NCBI GenBank assembly: GCA_030248215.1
Contig: JASANG010000883.1
Coordinates: forward strand, 186,001-250,000
Length of the DNA stretch: 64,000 nt
DNA from: Enoplolaimus lenunculus
Taxonomy: Eukaryota > Nematoda > Enoplea > Enoplida > Thoracostomopsidae
Reading direction: 5' to 3'
Below the pieces are notes generated by a model. It was not told where the DNA came from and searched no databases. It saw only the letters and a program-made list of their open reading frames with translations. This document shows positions 23,778-35,869 of this stretch, piece after piece (position 1 is the stretch's first letter; every line of letters begins with the position of its first letter). Both the position numbers and the translations under genes were made by a program.

Positions 23778-23996
23778 AAAGATTGACTTCCGATACACGA
23801 GTTCTGGCTCAGATTTTGATTCTTATGGTTTAAATATAATTGACATGGAGTTTTGATATATAAATTGCACAAACTAAATTGACCAAGCTTAAAATAAAGT
23901 TAACACCCGTAGCATAAAGTATGCTATTATTATGACGCTTAGCACCTCAACAAGTCTGAGTTGACGTAATTTTATTTCGTTTAATACAGTAATTAT

Positions 23997-24312
23997 GGCC
24001 AATGTTACTCTAAGGGGAGTGACAGTAGATTAAGCGTATTCCTAAGCCTAAGCCTAAGCCTAAGCGTAAGAATGAGTTTATTCCTAAGTTTAAGCCTAAG
24101 CCTAAGCCAAGTAGAGGAATAAGGGCCCATGTTACTTTAAGGGGCGTAACAGTAGATTAAGCGTATTCCTAAGCCTAAGCCTAAGCCTAAGCGTTGCAAA
24201 AATCAGTTCCTAAACGTAAGCCTAAGCCTAAGCAAAAATGTAATCTAGAATCTTAACCTACTCTTTTATGGACCCACCAGAAACCTGGACGCCCCTTAAA
24301 GTAATATGGGCC
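23997..24312 (-). mobile_element. Tandem/nested family B MITE
   Basis: Reverse-oriented. Outer flanks GTAATTAT (23989-23996) and GTAATTGT (24313-24320). A second left terminus GGCCCATGTTACTTTAAGG starts at 24124 inside it. The structure is therefore a partial copy followed by a full one sharing a right end. Both carry CCTAAGCCTAAGCCTAAGC. Confidence 0.85.
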
Positions 24313-25202
24313 GTAATTGTAATAATAAAACGTAAGATAGAACGCTTAATTGTAAAGTATCAAATAAGTCGTTTCAAACGCCAATTGTTCACAACTGGGG
24401 CAACTGCTGGTAAAGCAAACTGAATCTGATTTGAGCACTGAATGATACGAGAGAACAATTGCTGTCAGGAATATGTTATAGGTTTAACTGACGCTATTAA
24501 AATCAGCAAATAGGAGCATAATACTCATCTGAACTTTATTAAGTGTTAAGTTTTAGGCAAACGGTTGAGCTTGCAACGAACCCCTGTCATGGGTGGGGCG
24601 AAAGGTCAATTCTTTAAGAAGCGAGGATCAATTAAAGCCCCCCTTAAAATATCAATCAAAGCTCCCCTAGTGGTATCAATTAATGGGGCCGGAGCAGCCG
24701 CCAACATACCCCCATTCGAGGCGCCACTCGTAAATGGGCACCCACACTATCCGATTGAAACTAAAACCGCCGAAGTTTTAAAATGCATCTGGCTTCTTGC
24801 TCACGAGTTTGGAAGCTCCCAGAATAGAGTTTGGACGAAAGCTCCTACCTCTGTCTACTCCGGCACTGTCAATTAAAGTTCTCCCCTTGTGCGTAAAACA
24901 TAATCATTATTCGAGACCTAAAGAATGAGAGTACAGAACATGAAAACGGCCGTTCGTCCGACTGGGATATAGCATATCAAGCCAAGCAATGATGGCCGTT
25001 TTATTTTTTTTCGTGGGGTATGTTCTCGATGAAAGTCCCCCCTTAGTAATAGTTGGGCAGAAATAACCTGAGACTACCTAAAGACAATAAATTCAAAATC
25101 ATCAGAAAACTACAGACTCTTATTACGGATGCGGACCCTTACTGATTGGGACTCAAAATGAGGAACCCCGTTTATTACCTCCCTGTCCCTCTTATTCGGG
25201 TC

Positions 25203-25460
25203 CAGGGTTGTTGGCCGGAAAAAATTACCGGAAAAGATGATTTTTTCCATTTTTATATATTTTTCTTATTGGTGGAAAAAATGGAAAAAATGGAAAAATA
25301 CTAAACGATTCTTAAATATAATATGCAACTAAATATGATATAAAATAACGTTTTCAGATGACGTGTAACTAATTTTCATGCAACACATTAAAAGTGACCG
25401 TGTGTAATGTAATGTCCACCAGGACACATCATACGTCCGAAAAGAGCGAAAACAGCAGCA
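25203..25460. mobile_element. Family D element
   Basis: CAGGGTTGTTGGCCGGAAAA start, GGAAAAAATGGAAAAAATGG, and GTGTAATGTAATGTCCACC. A reverse copy sits inside the R element at about 27430-27690 and ends CCGACCAACAACCCTGG. The sequence from 25460 to 25740 is unassigned. Confidence 0.65.
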
Positions 25461-26823
25461 TATAAATATATAAATGGATTTCAGAATTGAAAATTTGCCA
25501 CGAGATTCAATGTAAAACTACATATGCAACTTGTTTGGTTCACTCACCAGGTTTCGTTAACAGTGTGGCCAAAGCTGGGTGCTCAAAATTGAAATTTGCT
25601 TTTACCGTATGATTTAACACAAGAATACGTCTAGCTCCTTTCTCGTTTTCCTCGCGAGGTTGCAGCAATTGAGAGGCTCCAATGTCATAAACAACCCAAA
25701 AGTACCTTGGGATTTAATATATACTTACAAAGACAAGCGTGACTTGTTTAGCTCGCTCCACTCATGAGTTTCTGATCTCGTGATGACCTCTTCCGATTAT
25801 TCCACGCCAAAACTGAAATTTTTAAAAAATTCGACTTTTAAGGTCCCAGATTTCTCTACTGGACTCAAAGTGTATTTGTCAAAAAATTATACAAATTATA
25901 TACCATTTGACACAGGTTGCGGAGCCAAGACGAATATTGTTAAATGTTTCGCAATCAGACGTCTGCCTAACGAGTTATTGCTATATATGTATATATACAA
26001 TATATATGTGTGATATGTACTATACTAAACTAAAACCGAAAAATATCTGGCTAAGTTATTTAACCAGAACTACGGTCCATTGAGTACAGTCGCAGTAACA
26101 AACCAACCAATGCTGCCAATGTTTTCTTTAATATCTCATAGCCCGAGAGTTTTGGAACTATTTTAACATTCGAGACTTAAACACCTGCCCAAAATATCTC
26201 AAATAACAGCCAAGCATGTTTTCTCAAACAGATACTGGCGTTTCTGGTAACATCTATGGTAAAAGTAGAACCAGGACATTTCTTCCGTGGTTAGATTGAT
26301 TGGATGTTTACCTGTTGTTACCATAGTTTACTGGCAGTGGTTGGGCCTCGGAGCACGAACCGCTCTATAAACAATCGTTTGGGTGAAAAATTTTCGTTTA
26401 TGTTTGATAATTATTGGTTAGTAGAGACCGATTGATTTAGATTCAAACTTTAAATATATGTCGCAAGCCAAACTGCTATTTATGCCAATTAAAACACTTA
26501 ATTAGCCTAAACCAATTTACTATTGTATGTAATAGCAAGCCTCGGTTAAACCGCTGTTTACTTATAGACCAATCAGATTTAATTATTTATAGAAACAATA
26601 CAGATAAACAATCAGCGTTGATTTAAGATCGTATCAGTTGAATCAATGCTTTTCACGATAAAACGCAGGAAAAAGGTAAAAAAGCAGGGTATTTACTATT
26701 CAACTGGAAAGGGTTAAGCAGTTTTACTTATGAAATATAGATTTTCACTAGAGTTACCCAAGAATTTCAGTTTTTTGGCTTAATTCTTAGTTTTCCGTAA
26801 AAGCGCAGTTTGTTAGAATAGTT

Positions 26824-27137
26824 GGCCAATGTACAGAACAGGGCGGAACAGTATTAAAAGCATATACCTTAGCCTAAGCCTAAGCCTAAGAGTAAGAACG
26901 AGCATATTCCTAAGCCTAAGCCCAAGCCTAAGCCTAAGCCTAAGCCTAAGAGTAAGAACGAGCATATTCCTAAGCCTAAGCCCAAGCCTAAGCCTAAGCC
27001 TAAGCCTAAGAGTAAGAACGAGCATATTCCTAAGCCTAAGCCTAAGCCTAAGCCATGCAAATAATATGTGTAAAGCTTAAGCTTACAGTATTGCAGTTCC
27101 ACATAAAAACGTTCCGCCGCTGATCTCTACATGGGCC
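26824..27137 (-). mobile_element. Family A MITE with 60-bp higher-order TTAGGC repeat
   Basis: Reverse copy with flanks GAATAGTT / GAATAGTC. The core is three 60-bp units: runs of CCTAAG hexamers followed by AGTAAGAACGAGCATATT (phase points 26891, 26951, 27011). It is the clearest TTAGGC array in the window. The open frames on both strands here come from the repeat and are not genes. Confidence 0.95.
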
Positions 27138-27262
27138 GAATAGTCCAGCATGATTTTATAACGAAATGTCGGACTAAAGGAATTTAGTCTTAACATGTGG
27201 CAAGTGCTAGACAAATGTGAGAATGTGGCTGCCTAGCAGATACAGCGAAGCCAGACAGGGTT

Positions 27263-27980
27263 GGCCAATGCACAGAACATGGACGGAACCGCATTATAAG
27301 CATTAGTGATGGGCATCGGATATTTTTTCATATCCGGATATCCGGTAATTCTTGTCGAATATCCGAAATGAAATTTTCTATTTCGGATATCCGAAACTCG
27401 ATTTTGTGTTTATTGAGTTTCATATGCTGAAATTTTCGCGTTTTTCGGACATATAATGTATCCTGGTGGACATATACACACGGTCAGTGTTAATGTGTTG
27501 CATGAAAATTAGTTGGATGTCACTTAAGAACGTTATTTTATACCATATTTACTAGCAAATTATATTTAAGAATCGTTTAATATTCTAACATTTTTTCCAT
27601 TTTTTTCCACCCCTCGCAGAAAAAAAGATGGAAAACAATAGAAAAAACTATTTTTTCCGGTAATTTGTTTCCGACCAACAACCCTGGCTCCAGCTACTCT
27701 GGTGGTGAAACCATGCAAATTATTCCAAAATTTTTTCGACAAAAGCATTTCGGTCATTTCGGATACGTATCCGGATATTTTTCATATCCGGATATCCAGA
27801 TATCCGGTGCCCATCTATAATAAACATATTCCTAAGCCAAAGCCTAAGCCTAAGCGTATCAATGAGCATATTCCTTAGCCTATTTTAAGCCTAAACCAAG
27901 CAAAAAATTAGTCTAAAGCTTAAGCTTACTCTTTTCTAGTCCCACAGAAAAACGTTCCGTCCCTGATCTTTACATGTGTC
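27263..27980 (-). mobile_element. Family A MITE interrupted by an R element, itself interrupted by D
   Basis: Outer A ends: GGCCAATGCACAGAAC at 27263 and CTGATCTTTACATGTGTC at about 27980. Inside, 27305-27819 is an R element with GGGCATCGGATATTTTTTC and GGATATCCGGTGCCC ends. Within that, about 27430-27690 is a reverse copy of element D of 25203. Confidence 0.8.
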
Positions 27981-28439
27981 ATAAGGCTTATGCGAACCTT
28001 GTACAGTTTGTCATCTCTTATGAAATTAACAATTAATAAAAATTCTGAATCGGCATAGGGTCATTTGGTTTATGGATTTCGGCTCTCTTCCTTCTAAACG
28101 ATTAAGAGCTTTACGGATGTGTTCGCAATGGGCTAAGGGCCGTGGCACAGCCTCGAAGCATTCGATTAAATAAACTTTAAGCCCAACCTTGTCAATTCAA
28201 ATAGTCTCAGCATGAGGTCGTAGTAAATGACGAAAATTTATGCTCATTTTAAAATTGACATTTTGGGAAATTTAAGCTTCGACGCGTCGCTTGAGAATAC
28301 AGAAATAGGAATTTGATATTACACCCAATTGCTAAAGCGAATATAAGCAATAATTAGCACTAAACAAGTTAGACAACCAGCTTAAAGCAACTACAGACGG
28401 ATATTAAAATGTGGTTCCTTGAAATTAGAAATCTTAATT

Positions 28440-28885
28440 CTAGGTTCATATTCTCTAACGTGTATAGCAACTACCATCAGCTAGTAATAGGTTTTCACAC
28501 TCACTAAACTGTTGCAGTTGTTGAACCCAAAATTGGTACAAGAGTAGAGCAAGTCATGCGTGTAAAATGTGCTCGAAAGTTAGAAGGCCTATCACCAACT
28601 GGTAGTAGGTCCTACACACGTTTGAGAACACGGGCCTTAATTTGGGTTCGTATTTTCAAATGTGTGCATTGCACCTATAGCCAGTTAAGTGATAGGTCTT
28701 GTAACTTACCAAACCAGTGCATGCTGTAGCTTAAAATTCTGCACATGTTTCGCGTTTGATTTGCTCTACTCCTGTATTGTTTTTTGAGTTCAGCAACTGC
28801 AATAGTTAGCGAGTTTGACAACCTATTACTAAACTGATGATCGTTACTATTTACATTTGAGAACACGGGACCTACAGTGTAAACC
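28440..28885. repeat. Family F inverted pair
   Basis: The arm 28440-28635 is followed by its inverted copy 28640-28870. Shared words: CTACACACGTTTGAGAACACG, TTCAAATGTGTGCAT, GTTGCAGTTGTTGAA / TTCAGCAACTGCAATAG. Single arms occur at about 470-590, 12190-12240, 20645-20720, 35130-35200, 35690-35790, 50815-50890 and at 63960 to the window end. Confidence 0.75.
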
Positions 28886-29640
28886 TGTCTAGATCAAGTA
28901 AAATCTGGTTGGTCTCCCTTCGTAATCGCAATTGAATTTATGCTAAACTCAGTAAAACGTAAACGTTAATGACTTTAAATATACGAAAAATACGTCTAAG
29001 GACGCTCTAAAATATTTTTCTGCTTCATAGTAGAAATAAATATGAGACAAAAATTGAAAAAATAACCAAAATGTTCCTCATATTCCTCTAAAGCATTGTA
29101 CGAAACGGTAAAACAAGTGTCACAGCTAATTGATTACTTAATTATTGTCAGTTTGTTTTTAAACTTGTTCGCTAATAACAAGACAAAAATTTTAACTTAT
29201 GCCACTCTTCCAGTCTGAGTCCGGAAAAAATGTTTACACCCACATTTGTGTTTAAGTATACTTTAAAATTCTATTTTTTTTCAAATATAACCCATTGAGC
29301 CCTTTTAAACTTGATACCAGCCTGTGTTTCAATGTCATAAAATGCGAGAAATTGAGCAACATCGAGTGTATACGCAAAGCTTGAACTGCCGTTCAAATCG
29401 CTCAGCATGAGAGTTAAGAATTTGGTAATTGCGTTGTACATTGTTCTGAGCTATTCAAAATTTCACTTCAGCTGTGAAATCATATGAGGCGGCTGGTTAC
29501 CAAATTGTCGTACTATTTCAAAAGCAGGGGGTCTTAGGAACAAAGCGTAGACCGCTAGCTTGATCTTTGCTCGTCGTCCTGCTGTGATACGTAGGCATAT
29601 AATAGGTGCTAGCAGAAATCTACAAGGCAGCTATATATAC
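28886..29640. other. No recognised feature
   Basis: No gene, no clear repeat ends. The same holds for 26060-26815, 28000-28430, 30350-31130, 34820-35130 and 41290-41960. Confidence 0.4.
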
Positions 29641-30055
29641 ATATATATTATATACATATTATAAATATGTTATATATAGGCTTATGTAGTGAAGAGGTCC
29701 CTCCCAAAATCCGCGGATATTACACGGGAAGTTGGAATTTTGGGGAATTGGAATTCCACCGATAAATTCCGATTTTCGTCGCAACCATTTTTGTTTGGGA
29801 TTTTCGGAAATTGGGATTTTGGAAAATTGGAATATTACCCAAAAAATTGAGATAATTTTGAACGTATTAAGACGCAACCCAAGCCGATTCTGATTTCATC
29901 AGGATATTTGGATTTCACATGGAACATTTGGATATTACCCGTGATAATCCTATTTAGGTAAACTAGGAATATTCCCCGGGATATTGGTATTTTGGGAAAT
30001 TGGGATACTACCGGGGAAATTAAGATTTTGGGAAATTGGCAATTTCAGTAACGAA
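29640..30055. repeat. GGGATATT / TTGGGATTTTGG degenerate tandem repeat
   Basis: Short units such as GGAAATTGGGATTTTGGAAA, GGGATATTGG and TGGGAAATTGG recur for about 350 bp. They run into a family Q piece at 30050-30175. The frames seen here are artefacts. Confidence 0.6.
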
Positions 30056-31149
30056 GGGTGGCTGAGCGTAGGTTATAAATAAATAACAGTCCGTAACTCA
30101 ATAACAGTGGGTACCCTCTGGCTAGGCCAAATAAATATCAGTCCCCCTCTCTTATTCGGGTAACTACAGTATGCCAATTTTTGTGTGGTCCTAGTTGATA
30201 CATAAGCTCTTGCACCTTCAGTACTCAAATGGCTGGACGGCAAAATCTTGACTTGTTAGTTTGGACTTACATCTCAGAATAACTTAGATTAGCAAATCAA
30301 TCCTTTACTACAAATATCCTCTTACAGGAGACATTAATATCTCATACAAACATAGTTTAAATTACATTTTCAAGCATAATCCAGGGTTTTTAAACACGGG
30401 CGAGAGGGTTGGGGGGTCGAAAGTAAAAATTTCATTTTTACTTGTTACCCCCGAAGCAATACGAAAGGCTTCAAAAACAGTTTCGCGAACCACCGCCAGG
30501 AACGCAAAAAATTTAGTTAATTTCAATTTTTTGGCTCGTTGCCCTGTATCAGTTATATTAGTAAACAATTCTATTTAAATGATAACAGTCAAAGTTTTAA
30601 AACTATAAAACTTTGGCAAATCGCAATTGAAATTAAAATCAAACTTAAGACATTGTCTGTGCAACGTAAACCAATATTTGACCACGATTTGACGGGCCAA
30701 AACTCAAAAAGTAACCTTTAAACTATTTTAAATGGTCACAAAAGTGTTGAAGTGGAAAGGAAATCCGTGTTTACTTTGTACTGGTCACTCTAGCGATCAA
30801 ACTGTTCACTATAAATCTTAATCTAAGCACAAAAATAGCATATAACAAATATATACGCAAGCAGTTTTGTAAGTTTTTTTCACTATTTTTGAGGACTCAA
30901 GGTAGTCTTATCTGACTATTAATTTAAGACCGAACTTTTAAAGCCTGTGCTTGAACCAAAATCTACCGCAAGGCCCTAAGCTTGTCCCGAAACCGGTAGG
31001 TTCCGATAATGAGATCGACTGCTATCCAGTGGAAGCATGTGAGACGTGCTTGTCCTGGTGCATATTCAATACATGCAATGCACATTATGTTGTATATTAG
31101 CCGGCAGCATACGGTCAACATATAGTTGACAATCCAACCAGTTGGAAAG

Positions 31150-31228
31150 GCAGTCTACGTAACGCAGTGGAAAAGTATTCGCTTAAGTTTCCGCAGGCTG
31201 AGGGTTCGACCCCGGCTCTGTAGGCCTG
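31150..31228 (+). other. tRNA-like sequence
   Basis: GTCTACG at the start can pair with TGTAGGC at the end, giving a seven-pair acceptor-like stem with G-T pairs. AACGCAGTGGAAAAG resembles box A and GAGGGTTCGACCCC box B. The D and anticodon arms do not fold well by eye. It is probably a tRNA relic or the head of a SINE. Confidence 0.5.
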
Positions 31229-31624
31229 CTTTTGCAGGCGCTTAGGCGAAAAGATCGGAGGTCCCAGTTTCTACGTAGACTGATATTCAGCAACTAAATT
31301 TTAACCTGTTTTAACGGTTCAAACTGTCGAAAGGTCATTTTTACAGGCCACTACAATTCCACCAATATATGCTGCGATATGAAACCATGAAACGGAATTT
31401 TGTTTTCAAACTGTTTCAGTTCAAAATATTAGAATTGTAAATATAAACCGAAACACAAACTGTCAAAGACTGACATTTTTTAAGCTCAACTTATTTTTTG
31501 ATCGGAAACTATGAAAGAAAATGTTGCGAAATATACGTTTCGATTGATCAGGTTTTTAATACAAGTTTACTTGAAGTTGCAATTTCAACGAAAATCACTT
31601 TAGAGTGAGATTTATGCAAGTTTT

Positions 31625-31769
31625 GGCCAACGGTTCCTTTAGGGCCGTAATTAAGCGTATTCCTAAGCATAAGCCTGAACCTATTAAGCCTAAGCAAAAA
31701 AATGTAGTCTAGAAACTGAACCTACACTCTTATGGACCCTTCAGAAACCTGGACGTCCCTAAGTGGGCC
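31625..31769 (-). mobile_element. Family B MITE with perfect 8-bp duplication
   Basis: 145 bp from GGCCAACGGTTCCTTTAGGG to CCCTAAGTGGGCC. The flanks CAAGTTTT at 31617-31624 and 31770-31777 are identical. The core is short (CCTAAGCATAAGCC). Confidence 0.9.
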
Positions 31770-31974
31770 CAAGTTTTAAAGAGATGTGTACAAGTTTTAA
31801 AGCAAAGCTGTATAATATCCTTGATCAATTGTTGACGAACAGGTCACTGATAGATCGTACATTTCAAATTCTGGTGCACCTTCAGCGTAGTCTCAAACCA
31901 TACCGACATTTTTGAACTTTATGCTCGCTTTTATGAATAAAATTTCACCTACTATCTGCTAACGCCTCGTGCAT

Positions 31975-32475
31975 ATTAGGGTACAACTCAACGCTGCCTC
32001 CGGCTCTGACTTCGGTAAAATTTTTGATGGCAGTTCAGACAATTCCGGTAGTAAAATTTTCGCTGGAGGTTCTGACAATTTCGGTAGTAAAATTTTTGCC
32101 GGAGGTTCTGACAATTTCGGTAATAAAATTTTTGCCGGAGGTTCTGAACATTTCGATAATAAAATTTTTGCAGGAGGTTCTGACAATTTCGGTAGTAAAA
32201 TTTTTGCCGGAGGTTTTGACAATTTCGGTAGTAAAATTGTTTATTGTTTTACAAAAATTGTTCGTTCACCGCGTTTGCCTATTGTGCAAATTTTGGTACA
32301 ATTTTGAAAAACACATTGCCGGGATCTAAAAACTTACAAACAAAAATTTTGACAAAGCTTAAAAAGATATTTGCTAAAATTAACAACTAAAACATTGTTT
32401 AAACTAGTTAATTTCGCGTCATCTCCGGAAAGTTGTTGATCTCTGGCTCAGGTTCCGGCTCCGTTTGTATGGCCC
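31975..32475. mobile_element. N-type element with 36-bp tandem repeat
   Basis: About six units of 36 bp at 32030-32240, each with GGTTCTGACAATTTCGGTAG and TAAAATTTTTGCCGGA. Because 36 is a multiple of three, open frames run through on both strands. These repeat proteins (such as FDNFGSKIFAGG) are not genes. Confidence 0.7.
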
Positions 32476-32499
32476 AGGTTTGCTTTGACGGGCGAGCCA

Positions 32500-33463
32500 T
32501 TTTTCCCGCGACTATATATTGAGTAAGCATAAGCGTTAGACTATTCTTTGCTTAAACTTAGGTTAAGTTATAGGCTAATCGTTCATGCTGAGGTCTAGAC
32601 TTAGGCTTAAATTTGAGAATATGCTTATACTACTGTTACCGCCGCACGCGCAGGCCATGAGCAACTCTTAACTCAAAGGTTTGTATGTGAAGCTAAATAA
32701 AATAAGCTTGAAATTCAAAAATACGTATTTATGGCAAGAAAAGCTTCCATATTCTAAAGTCAACTTTAAATCCACAAACTCCAATGCGTCTGGTTTACCT
32801 TTTTTAACGCAAATGTCTTTTGAAAACAACGCGTAAATGGGGCAGTGATATGATCTTTTCAATCGAAACAGGAAATTGAACTTTTAAACTTGAAAATATG
32901 GAAAAACGCCGAGTTTGCATTTTAGAAAACTATGAAGGATTTTAAGAATTCAAATGTGGTAAAAACAATAAACTCGGTCCATGTAAAGATCGCGCCGCTC
33001 GCAACGTTTTTCAACCGGAACCGTAGCCAAGGGACTGCCAGGGGGGCTCAGCACCCTCCGGAAAAATTTTGGCCCCCATAAAAAAGTTTCAACCTTGCTT
33101 GTAAGTCATTGAAAACCTTTGAATGTCCCTCGTAGAAAAGAGTTTTAGCCGCTCCTAGCAAGGTGAGCTGGCTACGGGCCTGTTTTGCGCGGGACAGCAT
33201 TTGAGTAACCGTACACTTTAGATTACTCTTTTTGCTTAGGCTTAGACTTAGGTTAAGATTTAGACAAACATTTATACTACTTTTTTGCCGCCCTGTCCTA
33301 CGAAACTCTAAGCAATAAGAATTACCATGTAAATATTGGTGAGGAATGTTTTACAGCGGAACTGTAACAGAGTAAGCTTAAACTTTAGACTATTCTTTTT
33401 GCTTAGGCTTTGGCTTATGAATATACGTACACTACTGTTACCGCCCTGTTCTATACATTGGCC
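32500..33463 (+). mobile_element. Three worn family A MITEs, one split by an L element
   Basis: 32500-32646 (CGACTATATATTGAGTAAGC to CTACTGTTACCGCC). 32977-33305 (GTCCATGTAAAGATCGCG; L element at 33014-33183 inside; GCCGCCCTGTCCTACG at the end). About 33330-33463 (AGAGTAAGCTTAAAC to CTATACATTGGCC). Confidence 0.6.
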
Positions 33464-33554
33464 CGAAACGCTAAGCATTGAAAACGGATTGTGTACGCTG
33501 GCGCTGTTAGCACCCGTAGTATCGGTACGAAAAGACCGTTTAATTATGCAGAAA

Positions 33555-33632
33555 GCGGACACTAGGAGGTTTCGATCTTGCGACTTTTTTATCTGAACGC
33601 GAATGCTCTACCGCTAAGCCACGGAAACCCAG
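33555..33632 (-). other. tRNA-like sequence (minus strand)
   Basis: Minus strand: GTGGCTTAGCGGTAGAGC is a good box A and AGATCGAAACC a weak box B. The anticodon region contains a run of A and is hard to fold. A tRNA pseudogene or SINE head is likelier than a working gene. Confidence 0.45.
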
Positions 33633-33859
33633 GTATTAAGCTGCCTTGAAGAATTGTTTCCGTCATTTCAACACATCTCATGGACGTATTACTTGATATC
33701 TTTGATGAAATGTACGCTGTAAGATAGCTTTAAAGCTGCGAAATCTGCAACAAAATTTCAAAAACGCGTTGAATTATGTGAAAAAATTGTTGTAAGATTT
33801 TCAAGGCAACGCCACGTTACAATTTGAGCATTGTGAAGAATTTTTTAAAAAGTTTAAGA

Positions 33860-34352
33860 TCTTGGGTGTAAACGGATAGTAAAAGTAGCACAGAAGGAAA
33901 CACATAGTGATCAAAATAACTGAAACGGAAAACGGATATTGAAGTATAACAGTTTGAATGATCGCTGGAGTAAGAGATGATTGCCATTGCCGCTTAGATA
34001 TAGGAGGATGAAGCTCGAGCCCGAGGGTGCTCTAACGTTTTGTACGTTGAACATATACGATGTGTATTATGTCAGGTATACATATTGCACAGTAAGTTCC
34101 TACTTGAAGGGGGTAACTGGATATTCCTTTCCGTTTCCGTTTGCGGTAAAAATCGGTGCCCGTTTCCATTTCCGTTATAGAAATAAACGAAAATTCTGTT
34201 ATTTTTATGTTAATATCACGTATATATCTCGCAATTATTCGTTGCAGATACGCTGTCAATTGTGTTGGTAGAAAAATAAAACATTTTTGAAACTTTTAGA
34301 CTTCAATATTCGTTTTCCGTTTCCGTTATTTTTACTACTCGTTATACACCCT
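33860..34352. mobile_element. R/N-related element with CCGTTTCCGT words
   Basis: GGGTGTAAACGGATAG at 33863 and CGTTATACACCCTAC at 34340 look like opposing ends. The interior has TTCCTTTCCGTTTCCGTTTG. It also contains the SINE fragment 33985-34040. Confidence 0.45.
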
Positions 34353-34664
34353 ACCTTTTAGTCAACTCTATGTGAAAAGGGGTTAATTATTTCGCTTTTT
34401 GCATATCTTTCTTAAGAAGACATTTCGCTGTTACCATCAGTAGAGAAAATTAAAAACGCTGGAAAATACTCCAAAAATATGATACCTGCATAAACCGCTG
34501 AACAGTGCCTATTCGATCATGGAAAATTAAATAGCAACGTTTGCAAATTTTCAGATATTGTTCTATCTTAGGCTTAGGCTCAGGATTAGGCTTAATTTTA
34601 TTAGCCCTAAACTTAGCCTCAGGCTTGAGTCTCTCAGTACTTAATATACTAGACATATGAGCAG

Positions 34665-34815
34665 ATAAAAACAAACAAACAAACATACATACACACAAAC
34701 AAACAAACAAACAAACAAACATAAACAAACAAACAAATAAACAAACAAACAAACAAAACAAACAATCAAACAAATAAACATACAAACAAACAAATATAAA
34801 TAAACAAACAAAATT
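34665..34815. repeat. (CAAA)n microsatellite
   Basis: About 150 bp of ACAAACAAAC. The opposite motif (GTTT)n is at 36480-36670, with more at 62757-62880 and 63268-63307. Frames of CLFVCLFV type on the other strand are artefacts. Confidence 0.95.
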
Positions 34816-35869
34816 GTGCTAATTTCATTTTTGTAGTCCAAAAATCAAATGTATTCAAGTTGAAACTGTTCAAGTTTGTTAAATGTTGAAATTGTTTTCT
34901 ACTCCTTTTGTAAAAACAATGGAATCGAGAAATATTGCTGCTGCATGCCGGCAAATAACTTTTGTTCTGATGGAAAGTTTTAAAATGTAAACATAGCACC
35001 AACCGCAACGCATCAATGATTCCACTTTGTTTTCAAGGTATACGACTAAAAATCAACTTAACTCCAAACATCAAAATAGCTTTGAATTCTATTGTACATA
35101 TAATTTGAAAAACTTGATTTCAATCTTGGCCCATATTTTCAAATGCGTTTATAGTTTCTATCACCTAACATCTATCACCAGTTGTGAAGGATCCAGGATC
35201 TCAAAATCGTGGTGGGGCCAAAATTTCGCAGGTGATAAACTTATTTTTGATCCATACACAGACGACGAACTATTGCCATAAAATTGACTTCTTTACGTTC
35301 GTTCAATTGAGATGAATCCCAAATATAGCTAACGAATCAACGCAATTTAGATCTCTAAACAGCAGGGTGGCAACATAAATTCAGATTTGGTTTCGAACAG
35401 GCACAAAATTAAAGGCTTGGATTCAGAAACCAGTTCAGTTTTGAAAAGCAAAATCCAGTCAGCTTCAGCAACATCTGTTTCTGTTTTTGAGTAAGTTAAA
35501 ACTGCCTGCTATTTTCGGAACAGCGTAGATCAGCAATTGACACTCTATATAATTTTTGTTGATATGTGTTGGGGGGGCACGGCCGGGGTGCCCCCCCATC
35601 GATCCGCCATTGCCAGTAACCTGTATTTTTTCAAACTGTAGAACTGTTGCAAAATTCAAATTTGTCACAGGCAGTAGGAAAATTCAAGTGCGAAATATGT
35701 GCCAAATTAGAAACCTCATTATTCTCACTGGATTAACAGTTATCACCAAGTGGTAATGGAATGCTACACACGTTTGAGAATACGGACCCTTGTAGTATGG
35801 TTAAATACTTAATTGAGCCAGAACCAGTTTTTTCACCCTTATTTGAGGGACTTCATTAGATGAGATTAC

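Noticed and set aside
24565-24876. 103-codon frame
   Set aside because: It runs through element J, which recurs in reverse at 7670-7900, with no splice partners or family resemblance.
26870-27057. TTAGGC arrays as evidence of a chromosome end
   Set aside because: The arrays lie between matched MITE termini with 8-bp duplications, and genes continue on both sides.
31959-32329. Repetitive protein with 12-residue units, open on both strands
   Set aside because: A 36-bp minisatellite in a non-coding element; frame openness follows from the period being a multiple of three.
33308-33596. Overlapping 84- and 86-codon frames
   Set aside because: They span a family A MITE and a tRNA-like sequence; no conserved features.
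34450-34841. Cys/Phe/Leu-rich reading frames
   Set aside because: They are translations of a (CAAA)n microsatellite on the opposite strand; likewise 36583-36912.
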